Shown here piece after piece: positions 46,759 to 58,814 of a stretch of 64,000 bases of DNA (position 1 is its first letter; every line of letters starts with the position of its first letter). Origin of the DNA: Phycomyces nitens. Its lineage: Eukaryota; Mucoromycota; Mucoromycetes; Mucorales; Phycomycetaceae. Made by a program: the position numbers and the translations under genes. Under the pieces are notes generated by a model that saw nothing but the letters and a program-made list of their open reading frames with translations, was not told where the DNA came from and made no database searches. Location of the stretch: contig JAHRBC010000004.1 of assembly GCA_022702545.1 (NCBI GenBank), positions 3,968,001 to 4,032,000 on the forward strand. The letters are read 5' to 3'.

Positions 46759-49572
46759 GACGATTGAAATGAATGGAACGGTTGTACGAAACGAGTGTTC
46801 TCTTTATAGAAAGAGTCGATGAGGTAAAATTGATGAAGATCAGTGATTAAAGAAAGGAAAGAAGAGTAATTAAGAAAAGGAGCGGCACTCAAGTATCCAT
46901 TCAGTTCCAGTGACACCCAAGCAAGTAGAATATACACATATGTACATATATATACATATAATAAAAATAAAAAAAAGACGACTGAATTATATGACAACTC
47001 CGATTCTTATTGGCAAGGGATTGCTTATGTGAGAAAAAGGTGCTTAGTTTATTTCTCATCATATTTCCATGGCAACAGATTGAAAACAGTAAATGAAACT
47101 GGACGTATATTTAGAGTTGGACATCACCATGGAAACGCTAATAGGTCCCAGAAAAAATAATACAGAAAAATAAACAAAAAAAGAATAGCGTCTTGTGATA
47201 CTCGATATTCTATATAGCTTATTTTAGCCATCAATAGGATTGGAAAGATATGAGTTGAATGCATTTTCAGAGTAATATATGGGGTGACTTGACAATTAAT
47301 TAGACAATTAATCTAGTCTAGATGACATGTATTATAAGTGTAATGAATTATTAGAGTCGCATATCTCTATAAATCAGTGATATAGCCGCATTAGAGTCAA
47401 TTGTGTACAATAAACATATTAAACTGATCATTTGGAGAAAAAAATAAGAAGAAGAAGAAAATCTTAAAAATGAATAGATCAATACTGATTGTGAAGTCAT
47501 GTATTCTACTGGTCTTTATATCTTTCTAGGTCGCGTTTATAAAGTGCTGGTGTAGCTGTTAAAACTAAAGCAAACTTTGCAATATTGAGACCCCAAACGC
47601 CTTTGAATTTATTTATTTTTGAAAATCAAACAGAAAATTATTTTAATAAAATATATTTACCAAATAACAGAAACTGGAACGGCTGCTTATTACAGCAGTA
47701 TGTCTATACAAAAAAAAAGTCTTCTTTCTACCAGACCATCATCAGTGGTTTTGGGAAACAGTCTTGCCAGTCACAACAGCTTTGTTATTGCTCGTATTTC
47801 TGTAACCTGCAAACTTTGAGCCAACTTTTTCACAAATCGGTGAATAATTTTTCCAAATATAGGCCAATGACATTCGTTCATACTGCATTTTATTTGCAAA
47901 TATCTTGCCGAGAACATTTATGGAAACCTCCAGTAACATTCCATATATGATTCGTGTTACATGAAAAGAAATTAATTCAAGTGTATATTAAATTCAGAAT
48001 ATACTATTCATTTTCATGCAGCTCGTCTTTGTTGTTTACAATCCTGTTTTTACTACTTGATAATATTTTTTTTAGATAAAAAACATTTATTCTGGTAAAT
48101 TAACTATCCTCATTTCAGATAGTCCTATCTTATAGCCATCGGTTGCCATGTTCTCAAAGGGAGAGGAAGATTGAATGACAGCTTTTATGTTAAAGGCTTC
48201 TGCTTTAAAGCAAGAGGTTTGAAAGGAATCGCCCAATTACCCTGTACTTTTTTCTACCATTCATTTGAAAGCACCAGCCAAGGAACCAGGATTGGAAAGA
48301 AAGAAAAAATATACCATGTCATATTTTTATCCTTGTCTAGACATGTATTATACCAGACACAATCCTCTTATGGATTCTTGCTTGTAATAAGACGCAAAGA
48401 TTGTTTGAGATTTCAATAAAGAAAAAAGAGCTCTTGGTAGAAAGAATCATACAATTCCGAATTTTACTAATAATTCTCGCAATCACACTATTTGTGAATG
48501 TTGTTATTTCTGCATTATCTTCTTTTAATACATTATAAACATATCTAATAAAAGCCAAACGTCATCTCAGTACACACTTGCTTAGAAAGGATTATTAGAC
48601 ATGGTTGATAATCTTTATTTTTATTTTTATTTTCAACCTCGGCAAGTTTAGACTTTGATCGTGAGAGTGTTTGAATATTACACTTTATTTTGCCAATGCC
48701 ATTTACTAGAGGACACTAGTTTGCTTATCATTGATTCTTTTTTTTATCCAATACATTCAAGAAAAGAAAGTGTGTTTACATGTCAATCACTCTAATTGCT
48801 TCTACATTCTTGTTCCCTTTAAACACCCATAATTTTAGCCTTGATACAACCCACACTATGGCATAGTAATCCGAGAATATTTCCTCTGGTGATTCCCATC
48901 AAATTATCCTTGCAAAAAAAAGCATCTCATTATTGTTCCTAGGAATCTTTTATAGTACTCTGTGCTTTTTAGAGCTTATTCAGTAAAGGTGCATGTTGAT
49001 CTGATCATAGACCCACAATAGAAACTTGGTCTCGAGCAAAACAAGTTTTTTTTTTGGACGAATGAAAATTAATCTCTAGACAATTTGATTACCTTAAAGA
49101 CAGCAAAATACCTGCAAAGCTAGCTTGTCTTGTAGTTGAAAAAAAAAAACATATTAGACCAAGTAAAACCTACCCCTTTTTAGTACTGTGATGCTGTCCG
49201 GTCCGGCCACCCATTCAGTTCGATCTGGGCTGGAGGGGGTTCCCAAGAATCGTGCACGGATACCGTTAAATCGACACATTGAAAAGCAAGTCATGGACTA
49301 TATGAATTGATGCTGACGTAAAATGTGAAAAATAAAAACCCCAAACCTCTCTAATGTTGTCAAAACCGCAAAATAATATTGCCAAACCCGCCAATTCTAA
49401 GGAAAAAAAAATACTATATTCTAGAGTCTTTACTGGTTCAAAGCGTATTCTTAAAGGACTTTGAGCCGGTAATTTTCTTGTTAACAAAGTCTGTTCCAAA
49501 ACAATAAGACGGTTCATAACTTGATTCTAATATACTGATTGTGATGCGTAAAGAGTAAACTTTTTTTACGAC
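46759..49572. other. AT-rich gene-free region with one GC-rich patch
   Basis: About 2.8 kb with no supported gene. Open frames (up to 121 codons at 47,585-47,950) look random and AT-rich. A GC-rich patch of about 80 bp at 49,190-49,265 is out of keeping with the flanks. The left end must contain the histidine kinase promoter. Confidence 0.55.
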
Positions 49573-51070
49573 GTGGAAACACCTCAGAAAATACTTATTC
49601 TGAATTGCTGCTTTCATGACACTTGTGCTCAGAATGTCTCATCTCCATATAACTTTCGCCGGCACCTTGAAGATTCCCATGGTTTTGTATTTCCAGACCC
49701 TATGAAGACAACTCGTCGCTACAGCAATGGCAAATATCAATTTATAAGACATCACTCTGATAATGAAGATGCTGAGCGACATTATGCTTGCCCTTGTTGC
49801 ACTGCGCACGTTAAAGAGCTTGCAGATTTAAAGAATCATTTTGTTAACTAGCACAAGTGCTACTTCCCAATGATTCCATTAGAAAGCAGCCAATCTGAAA
49901 GCATTATAAGTGAAGAAACCTTATCTGAAAGTGTCTCATCCGAAAATACGCCATATAAACCCGTTAACTATCAGCAGCCCCAAAGTCAAAAGCATTCAAA
50001 CGAAAATACTATGATATTGGATGACATTGACATGGACCAACCTCAGGGTGATTACTTTGTCTGCGATGGTTTCGACGTTACGAATGCTATTTACCGCCTG
50101 AAAATCTCTATAAAAGATTATCCTTGGAAGTTATCCTTGGAAGATAATTTGCACCTTATCCTTGCATCCACATCGGTATTGCTGCTGACTCCCGAAACAT
50201 TTCCAAATGAAATCCAGCCGTTTTTTTATTGAGCACAAGAACTGGGCAACTGTCAACACGGCCATAGAGAACATTTACAAGATACAACAGCCACAAACAC
50301 CCATTAGCACCTTGACAAATCTTCCCACCATAATTGATGATATGACATGTCTCAAGCTTGATAGGGATGAAATCAGTGCTAGATTACAAACCTTGCAACT
50401 GCCAAAGAACGAAAAAAAAAGTTTGCCAAAGCAATTGTCACATTTGTCAAAAAGCTTCCACTTGTGTCTCTCGATGAAGACATCAATAAAGCTGAGCTTT
50501 GTTCGAGATATGTAGACCCATTTCTCTCTAGCTTGTTCGACGATCCCAGCCAAGGCGTGTATTTGCGCTGGACGAATGAGTCCACATAGGAAGACAAGCA
50601 ATTGTGCAGCAGCATGCGACCTGATCTTTCTATCACCAAGACCCTGGGCCGTAAGTGGGCAAGAAGTTTAGGTTACGGTGAAGCCAAACCTGCTACACAA
50701 AAAAACAACAATTATCTGGTATGCCAAGATCTTATCAAAGTGGTATATTTTTGCAAGAACGCTTTGGACGACCAGCTGATGGATAGTGTCCTTGGGATCC
50801 ATATTGTTGGTCGAACAATTCGATTTTACGTTCTTGTGTTGCCTGCAGTTGCAACATATGTGATGTACTTACTTGCAGAGATCAAAATACCGGACTCGAT
50901 CCAGGTAAGCACCTGGATTCATTACTGAACTGCCGTCAGTTCTCAAAATTTTGCATGTCTTTGATACAGTCTGTGTATCTTTTGATATTCCTGATATCAT
51001 TGCCAGGCGACGAGTACCGACACTGTCACCAAAACAAATCCAACAAATTATATCTGAATCCAAGAGCTGA
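49573..51070 (+). pseudogene. Broken gene: zinc-finger protein with PD-(D/E)XK nuclease-like domain
   Basis: A continuous coding trace is broken by several lesions. The first frame has ILNCCFHDTCAQNVSSPYNF with RRHLEDSHG and later CPCC, like paired C2H2 fingers. It then has a TAG at 49,849. The next part is acidic and Ser-rich (ESIISEETLSESVSSE). The frame shifts within a T7 run at 50,221 and an A9 run at 50,412. Downstream comes RYVDPFLSSLFDDPSQGVYL, a second TAG at 50,587, and RPDLSITKTLGRKW followed by GYGEAKPA. Asp 50,623 and Glu/Lys at 50,680 and 50,686 fit a PD-(D/E)XK active site. The trace continues through GIHIVGRTIRFYVLVLP and ends ARRRVPTLSPKQIQQII near 51,070 after a further frame break. 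No in-frame ATG opens it; the first codon is GTG. This resembles a multicopy family in Mucoromycota, but I cannot search it. Confidence 0.65.
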
Positions 51071-51189
51071 AAGCAACCCAGTCATCTCCACCGCAGACAT
51101 AATTGAATATTGCACACATCTCACCTCAAAATCATTTCCACTTCAAAGACATCATAGTTCCCTCGTTCCTTAAAAAATCGCTTTCTATG

Positions 51190-51350
51190 ATGCGCTCGGA
51201 CTTGAATATCAACTTTTTTACGTACTTTTCAAAAGCCAAAGACTTTTGCAAAAATAAATTTACGATAAATCTGAGTCGCGCGTTAGATAGCCGTAGTATT
51301 GGTTGATGTATCCTGTGCCTTTGTTTTTATTTAAATAGCTTTAACAAAAA
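51190..51350 (-). repeat. Third copy of the 155-bp dispersed unit also found in transposon copy 1
   Basis: Reverse-complemented, this stretch contains TTTGCAAAAGTCTTTGGC and continues with a GAAAAGTACGT-like run. It matches the units at about 14,921-15,085 and 15,290-15,470 inside the 830-bp transposon. It lies just past the broken nuclease-like gene. The terminal inverted repeats of the transposon are not present here. Confidence 0.65.
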
Positions 51351-51514
51351 GTCTTGGTGTTTAAAAGATATGCTAGTAAGAGACAGTCTCATAGCCGAGA
51401 TAATAAGTATATTTTCCAGTATGTCGGATGTTGACTATCATTATTTTTTTACCTGCGGCATTTTATCAAACAAAATTGAAACAAATTCGACAAAAGTCGA
51501 TAATTAAAACTAAA

Positions 51515-51840
51515 TCCACCATACGCACGGGATAACAGTGGAGTCGGGATGACGCGAGAAGAGAGTGTTTTAACAATACGATAGAATGTAGTAAAAAGAG
51601 ACTTCTTTGCGCGTATCAGACGATTCAAAGTGACCAGAGCGACCTATGTCCTTTGCGACAAATATAGACGTAACGGAAAAACAACTTATTTTATTCAAAG
51701 TGCTGATACAAGTCTAATATTGACAGGGTCTCTGCGGTAGCACTGTCTACTAAAAAAGCCTTTGTACTCTTGATACCTCTTCCTCGCACCATGCCGAACT
51801 GTCTGTTGCTCTGACCAGCCAGCATCAAAATCAAAACACT
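51515..51840 (-). repeat. Left member of a 320-bp inverted repeat pair
   Basis: Reverse-complemented, this region matches 58,815-59,135 over about 320 bp at roughly 75-80% identity by eye, ending outward at ATACGCACGGGAT. The inner part encodes the same peptide tail in both copies (RKRYQEYKG here, RKRYLECKG at the right copy, both ending shortly after in a stop). It may be the left end of one large element, or the 3' end of a separate dead copy. No target-site duplication was seen. Confidence 0.65.
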
Positions 51841-52039
51841 CGATCAATCCTGGGTGTTTAAAAATATTAGAATTTTTTTGGCTTGATTTAAACTGAATTA
51901 AGAAGACCATACAACCGAATACCAAAGCTACTATATAATCTAAAACATTGTTAGTGGTGCAAACCAGGTTGAATAACATACACTTGCCTTATCTAAATGG
52001 GACTGCTCCAATAAGACCAAACGTCGATAGTATACAAAT

Positions 52040-52490
52040 TGAAGGCATCGTTAGAAATGCAGTCAAGTTTGTGTTGGACATACTTACATTTCTACTCTAA
52101 TCAGACATCCACTCTTACTATTATTCAAAATTCAATTTCTAATATAAATTGCACCTACCTTGGAGCCCACCACCATCCCCGATTCTTTCCAACCGGAACA
52201 TAGCTACACTAAACTGAAATCCAAGTTAGCTGTGTGTCGTTGATCGCATTCAATTCACTTACCTGCTAATCTACTCGAACGGCTAAACTACTCTGACGGT
52301 CTACACTACCATAAAGAGTGGAGTCATTGTTAGCAGTGCTATCAAGTTTGATTGAGATCGACTTACCTTTCTACTCTACTCGGACGGCTATTCTAAACAA
52401 CATCTACACTACAATTTCTAATCTACTTTCTACCGACCTTGGAGCCCACCACCATCCCCGATTCTTTCCAACCAGCTGGAACGACTGAAT
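52040..52490 (-). repeat. Two diverged direct repeats (about 150 bp each)
   Basis: Units at about 52,048-52,199 and 52,322-52,486 share a 34-base core (GGAGCCCACCACCATCCCCG and beyond) plus flanking blocks such as TCAAGTTTG and TTTCTACTCTA. A shorter third version of the core lies at about 52,572-52,605. On the minus strand the core reads WKESGMVVGSK. They may be remnants of duplicated exons or of an array. Confidence 0.6.
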
Positions 52491-52789
52491 AGGACTGGAC
52501 ATACCGGTGAAAACTGGCAATGAATATAGAGCTAGGAGACAAAACAATTTAATAGCATCACATTCATACTTAGCTGCAACCCTCCACCATCCCCGACTTG
52601 AACCATCCAGATTTTCTGACTAGGCCTCGACATGCAGATGAAGACTGACCACTAAACCTACAAATGTAGACAAGAAAAAATATTAGTCTTAACATACATG
52701 TATTTGCGTCGATGTCTACCACCAACCTGAAAACTTACACCGCATGGCCTCTATTGGCAGGCTGACATCTTGATCCTCAGAAATAGATG

Positions 52790-53600
52790 GGTTTCTTTAT
52801 ATTAGACGCTTGTCTTGAAAGAGTCACGACCATTTTATGATAAAGTCCCGCGGCTTGAAGGGAAGGTAGAGGTATTCAGGTTCTGTCACCGTACCACTAG
52901 TGGTTTAACAACAGTTCAGCATCTTTAATATATATTTATATATATATCAAAGAGCCTAAAGTTGTATCGATCAACTCTAGTCGTCTGGTATCAATGAATC
53001 TGGACTTACATGTTGGCACCATAACATGTGCGGCTGAAAATCATTTCAGACTCTTTATAATGGGTGTTTGTCCCCGAAAGAGTCAGAAAAAGTTTTCAAC
53101 AAGGATATCCGCCGTTGTTGTCTTGGTACCGAAAGACTAGCAATTGAAAAATGGGTCTGCACCCTTTAGTGGAATTTCACCTGCTAAAGAGTTGGGACCA
53201 TCTTTCATCAAGCTGAGCTTTCCGATGTCAAGACTGTGGTGTTTCCATGCTAGGTCCAGGGGAGTGGCCGCGGAAAACGTTTTTCATCAAGGCTGGTATC
53301 TGCTATCAAAAGTATGCCAACGTCTTATTGATTCCAGAGAACGAGCTATCGAAAGAAGGCTCTGAGGTCTTAAAGTAGACATTTGCCCATATAAGAGTCA
53401 GAACTATCTTTCATCAAGCCCAGCTGTCTGACATCAAGACTTTGACATACTCATGTTGAAGTCAGTGAACCACCAGTAGAAAGAGCAGTTGGCTTCTTTG
53501 CAATGAAAACTTTTATTGAAAAGGAATGGAGTCGCCTTTCATCTTGACTTGCAATCTAATGGCATTGACTTGCAATTCTCATCTTGACATGGCCTTGAAA
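52790..53600 (-). pseudogene. Degenerate repeats, possibly ankyrin-like pseudogene
   Basis: Four irregular units (starting near 52,791, 53,050, 53,150 and 53,370) share minus-strand motifs such as GATGAAAGATRGT, TGACATC and RAGTCTTGA. In one frame a stretch at about 53,150-53,290 reads SAATPLDLAWKHHSLDIG, where TPLDLA resembles the core of an ankyrin repeat. Stops break every frame. The ankyrin reading is tentative. Confidence 0.3.
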
Positions 53601-55080
53601 AATGTTTCAATTTTTTGAAACGCTCCTTGTAGAATGACAATAGGTGGATGGCTGTTGAACACAAAGCGGACCTTCGGATCATGATTATAAGACCATTTGG
53701 ACTTGCTCAGGCAGTGGTGGAAGTTAAGTGGACCCATGTACTTGATTTTCTTATAGATGGGTGCCTAATAATACAAAAAATAAGAAGAAGAAAATGTGAA
53801 TTTTTGTGGCAAAAATACTAGGATACAAACGTGAAAAACATCCATCCATCATCAATAACGCGTCTTTATGGTTATAAAGGGCGTGTAGTATGAGATGGAA
53901 TATGGATGAATAGGAGATGGAAAGATATTTGTACTTACCTGGATCCAAATATTGGTTTGCGGCGATGAAATGGAAAGAGAGAGGGAAAGGGAAAAATACA
54001 AAACCTCGCCCCCAGGGCGCGCTAAGATATAAAAAAAAAATTCAGGTGATGAAGTCATCAAAGTGTGGGAATGTATTGGTTTGCCATATATGGAAGCGCA
54101 TATTTGTACGTAAATAATTTTGACTGAACTAATGGTAATACTACTTCATTTTCAATAGAAACAAGTAAAGAACTTTTAAATCGTACAGTATCAGTTTGAA
54201 AGAAGGTCGTGTTCATCGGTGTGGGAATATCTTTAAAGACAGTGGTACTTCTTTGAACGGCGATTAGTTTCTGTACGTTACTCTGAAATGGCCCTTGCGC
54301 TTTTTATTCAGGAATGAAATGGCTTCAAAATTACATGAAGGCAAGACATACAATATGTACGTCAGAGTTATTACTACAATATATATATTTATTTATTCTA
54401 GTAAAAGTTATATATAAGCTCTAGAGATCTCATGTCAAATGGTCTTGACATGTCAATTCAATGCATCTTGTCATTGCTATGATGAGCTAATCAAATGTCG
54501 AAATCATAGTCAAAAAACTTTTGCCCTTTTTGTAGCGTCTTCACTATTATAACCTTTACAGGTATTATAATATTAGCTTTGTAATTGAACAACACGTACA
54601 GTGGTTGACTATAGAATGGTCTAGATAAATGTTTATAACTGATGTTCTTTGTTAATTGAAAGTACAGGTGATATATGATGTTTGATATATATCTACTGCA
54701 TTTTTATTATTACAGTGAGATATATGGATGTGTTAGCATCTTTTAAATAAAAAATAATATGAACCCTACATTTGCTGTATAACTGATATTTCGGCTCTTA
54801 TAAACGACACTTTAATTAAGATGCTCTATGTGGTATACACACCACAGTTGAGTGAAATACAGACTCTACAACCGATCTCCGGTTCCTCTTTGCTAATGAC
54901 CCTGGCAGGTCAACATCTCAAGAGCAGTTACACACCAGGCACACGTATACTTCACACTTCAACAGTGATAACTGACCATTACACAATAGACGTTACATTA
55001 AAAGGGAATTAGAATAATAAGTATATAAACCACCGTAATATTCTTTCTTTAATAAATAACACTCTCACAGTATCTCCTAG
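53600..55080. other. Gene-free DNA within the transposon graveyard
   Basis: No supported coding sequence. Short AT-rich ORFs only. A TAG at 55,078 marks the left limit of the open MULE frame. Confidence 0.5.
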
Positions 55081-57330
55081 TTCTCTACAAACCCTAATTT
55101 ACCTCAAAGCGATCTGGAGATTCCTCTAATCTGTGTAGAAGGTGTGCACAACCTTGGAGGAGAAACACTCAATTCGTTTCCAACTGCCTTTGCCTGGGTG
55201 TCCAACGAGCAACAAGGCAGCTACCTTTGGTTTCTTGAGCAGTTGAAAAGGCTCGTTTTCAGAGACATGCCATGCAACACCTTGTTTGGGACGGACAAGT
55301 GTGCTGCATTAATGAGTGCCTTTGATATTGTTTTCCCAGATAATGTCAAACTCTTGTGCTACTAGCACATGCTGAATAGTGCTGAGAATGCGTTTTCTGG
55401 GAAACTGAAGTCTGTGGCCGAGAAGGAGGTGTTGATGGAGTATGTCAGTCGCATGATCCACAATATGGAGAAGAAGGAGTTTGATATGGCCCTCACAACG
55501 TTCAATGCTGTTTCTGTCGGCTTGGATGTAGAGGATGGGAAAGAGAAGGTTTCCGCTTCTGTGTATTTTACCAGCAGATGGATCAAGTACCGAGAGAAGT
55601 GGGCAGAATATTTGACATGCAAGCAAATACATTTTGGGTGTACAACAACCCAAAGAGTTGAAAGCGCCCACCAAGCTTTGAAAAGAGAAATCTCTACTAT
55701 CTCTTCTTTGGAGCTAGCTTTTGATGCTGTAGCCACATATGTCAACAGGCTCGAAAGAGATTTTAGCGTGATCAAGATCAGAGAATCGAACACTGTCGAT
55801 ATGTTGGTTGCCCGGAACAAGCTGCTTGAAAACCTGTTCAAGAAGGTCTCCAAGCGAGTCTTACTTGTTCTTGATCAGGAGCTTCATTTGAAAGGCGACA
55901 ATGACCAAAATTGTCTTTGCAAATGCAGATTGTAGTATGGCTTGCCTTGTAACCAAGCATTGACTAATGGAAGGAGCATCGAGCTTACGGACATTACATT
56001 AAAGTGGATCATCGACCCTGTTGAAAGAAAAGGTCCGGGAAACACCATCCCAACAAATACATTGTCTTCTGAAGAGCCAGAGAAGTGGATGAACGAAATC
56101 ATCAGGATAGAAACCCTCTTTCGCTCTTGGGAGGGCAGCCAACAAGTTTCCAACCTTATCACGATCCTAAGTGAAGCTACAGCTGGTTTTGATGGTAAAA
56201 CTGGCCATTCTGCTATAAAACTTCGGGCCCCAGAGAATGTAAAATTCCTTGGAAGGCGTAAGGGCAGCAGTCACCCAAAGTCCTTTGGCAAGTACTTTGG
56301 CCGTGCAATCTGGAGAAAGACCAGTATTATTTCGGGGCGGGTAAGATATATACCTATATATATTGATATGAGGAGATATTAATATTTTTCTAAAATTATA
56401 GACTGGTCTTAAGGCTATGGTTAAGCTGGAAGCCAGGAGAATTGCTCGAAAAGATGCAACAGCCAAGAATGTGAAAAAAAAACACAAAAAAATATTAAAA
56501 AAATCAAACAAGAGCCTCTCGACCCAGGTAAGAATTGTTGTTATTTTCAAGGATACTTTGCTGCCAAAAACAATACTGACTAATAATCATATCTTTAGTC
56601 GATGCTCCAATCAATAAAGGTTTCAAGAGACCAGCAACTGCTCAAGATGAGTATGAGTATGATCATAGTACATCTGTTGGTAAAAGGGCCAAGTATGAAG
56701 CAACCTTTCCTGTCTCGAAAGAGATATCAAATGATATCAAGAGTAGGTTTAAACCAATTCCTGGTGGCTGGTGTGGATTTTGTGTGCTGGCACACTTGAT
56801 CTACAGGGATCAAAACAAGTTCTCACTTGTAAAAAGGGACATGCTTGCCGCCTTTCCTCAGCACAGCGTGCTTTATTCTAGTACCTTTGGTACAGATTTC
56901 AAACAATTGGAGGAAATTGTAAGACACGGATCTGATATCAACAGCAGCAGCAACAGCAACAGCAACAACAATACACCAATCCCAGCATGCTTAGATGCCA
57001 GTATGTGGTTTACCATACCCGACTGTGCTCAACTAGCTGCGGATACTTACCAAAGACTAGTCTGTGTCTATTCAGACAACCCATCAATTCCTTCCACCTC
57101 TTTCCTGCCTTTTGGCATCCCAAAAAAAATAACCACGCAACCACAAAACCTCTCCTGAATCATGTTAACAATAATCACTGGAAAACTGTCAGTATATCTA
57201 GAAACACCTCTAAAAATGGCCGACCATATAATCACTGTTCTTTTTTGGGTGCCAGCGGAATAACATTCCGGGTAACTTTGATATTTATTGGAATAGACTC
57301 AAAGAGTTCAACAAGCATGATTGCAGAAAT
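55081..57330 (+). pseudogene. 5'-truncated Mutator-like transposase fused to SWIM finger and OTU protease domain
   Basis: A long coding trace open from 55,081. It begins LPQSDLEIPLICVEGV, inside the MULE DDE domain, so the N-terminus and the first catalytic Asp are missing. Next are TAFAWVSNEQQGSYLWFLEQ and FGTDKCAALMSAF with the second catalytic Asp. The motif LLCYxHMLN has a TAG at 55,363 where the family has Trp. TTTQRVESAHQALKRE follows, then a SWIM finger (CLCKCRL, TAG at 55,933, YGLPCNQAL, with Gln replacing the last His). Two introns at 56,341-56,400 and about 56,528-56,599 lead to an OTU protease: PGGWCGFCVLAHLIYRDQ with Cys at 56,772 and, after a frameshift near 57,155, NNNHWKTV with His at 57,176. 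Such MULE-OTU fusions occur in plants and fungi. This copy is dead. Confidence 0.75.
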
Positions 57331-57919
57331 GCCATGCTTTCTCTTGCCCTATACCCAGATAAAAATGTTGATCTTACTGATATCAATTAATCTTTTTATT
57401 ATTAATATCATACATATCCTTCACTTTATTAGCTAGATTTACCTTGAATATATCAATTATATCAATTTGTTTCTTTATATTAATCAAGTACATCGCACAC
57501 AAGTTCAATAATTCTCTGTACTGCTTTTGTATGAAGACTATTTGTGAGAATTCTTTTACTCTGCTAATTACAAACACAATCAACAAATTACAGCTCATAA
57601 ATTAAGATTTATGTTACACTGATCGATCAAAATATCTTTGAGATATGTGATATATTGAGTATTCAAGTGCTTATGCAATCATTTCAAGAGATATATCAAC
57701 ATAATTTTAAGCATAGATAGCCATAACATATTAAAGTGTATAAAAAAATTCATTTGATTCTAATTACTCAATTATGAGAAAATAAATATAATATGTGAAA
57801 AATTTGGATTTTTTCAATGAAAAATAAAATGTATTTAGTTGTAAATTCACTTTTTTTTCTCATTTATTTTCTATGAAACTTTTAAAGCAGTTATTTATTA
57901 GTTATAGCTATTTGAATAG

Positions 57920-58372
57920 CTAATTTATTTGAGTATTTTTACCTATTTTATTTTTAATATTTGATGAAATATCTCTTGAACATATTGCAATGAAATACAA
58001 GAAAGACTTTAAAACAAGGATCAAAATAAAGAATAAAACTGTTAATTTAAATCCAATAAACAATACAAAAAAAACAGGTAAAAATTGAGTACGAGAACTT
58101 ATTGTTTTGATGGCAAAAAGCTTCTTATCAACGCCAAAATCCATAGACTCAACTCCGTGTTCATCGACAGCATCCCCTTGCTCATCTTTGTAAAAGAAAA
58201 GAAAAACTGCATATCCATTTTTGAATATTTGTAAAAATAAATATAAAAACCAGGAAGAAAAAGAAAGGATGGTGTGGTGATCCAGCCATATTAATGTATA
58301 TTTTACATATCCATAAGCCATAAGTACATAATATTTAAGAGCTAATAAGGTACGGTAGACAAAGTATAGCAA
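57920..58372 (-). other. Open hydrophobic frame of unknown meaning (150 codons)
   Basis: An AT-rich minus-strand ORF with two hydrophobic stretches and an acidic middle (DEQGDAVDEHGVESMDFG). The acidic middle looks protein-like, the rest random. It lies inside transposon debris. Possibly an old passenger gene fragment, possibly chance. Confidence 0.15.
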
Positions 58373-58814
58373 TGCATCAGAGCAATTGTAACATGGGCGT
58401 TGAGCTCAGAAGCTTATTCCATCCAATATCTTAATATGGTGAAAGACCACACATATCAGAAAGTCCAAGGTCTTGTGCAACAAGCAGATTGCAAAAGTAT
58501 ATATATAAAGAGCGTCACATTTTGTACCTTAATAATGACAAGCTTATATACAGTCTCAAAGTACTCACTTGCTGTTTATTTTCTATTTTATTATTTTTAC
58601 TGTTTTAATACTCTAAAACACAACAAAGGGAACTAGGAACATCCCTCTTATTCATACCAAATAAAAGGCCAAGAATACTATTGGGCAATTATACTGGGCG
58701 ACATGTAAAAATAAGTAAGGTTTATCAAACGACCTCATTATTGGACCAACTGACATCATTGTTGAACATCAAGATTTTTTGTACGACTTTACTTCTTGAA
58801 ATGAATGTATCTAT

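Noticed and set aside
47585..47950. 121-codon ORF and its antisense
   Set aside because: Composition like random AT-rich DNA; no start context or domain.
49210..49240. GTTCGATC, like a tRNA B box
   Set aside because: No A box or cloverleaf can be drawn around it.
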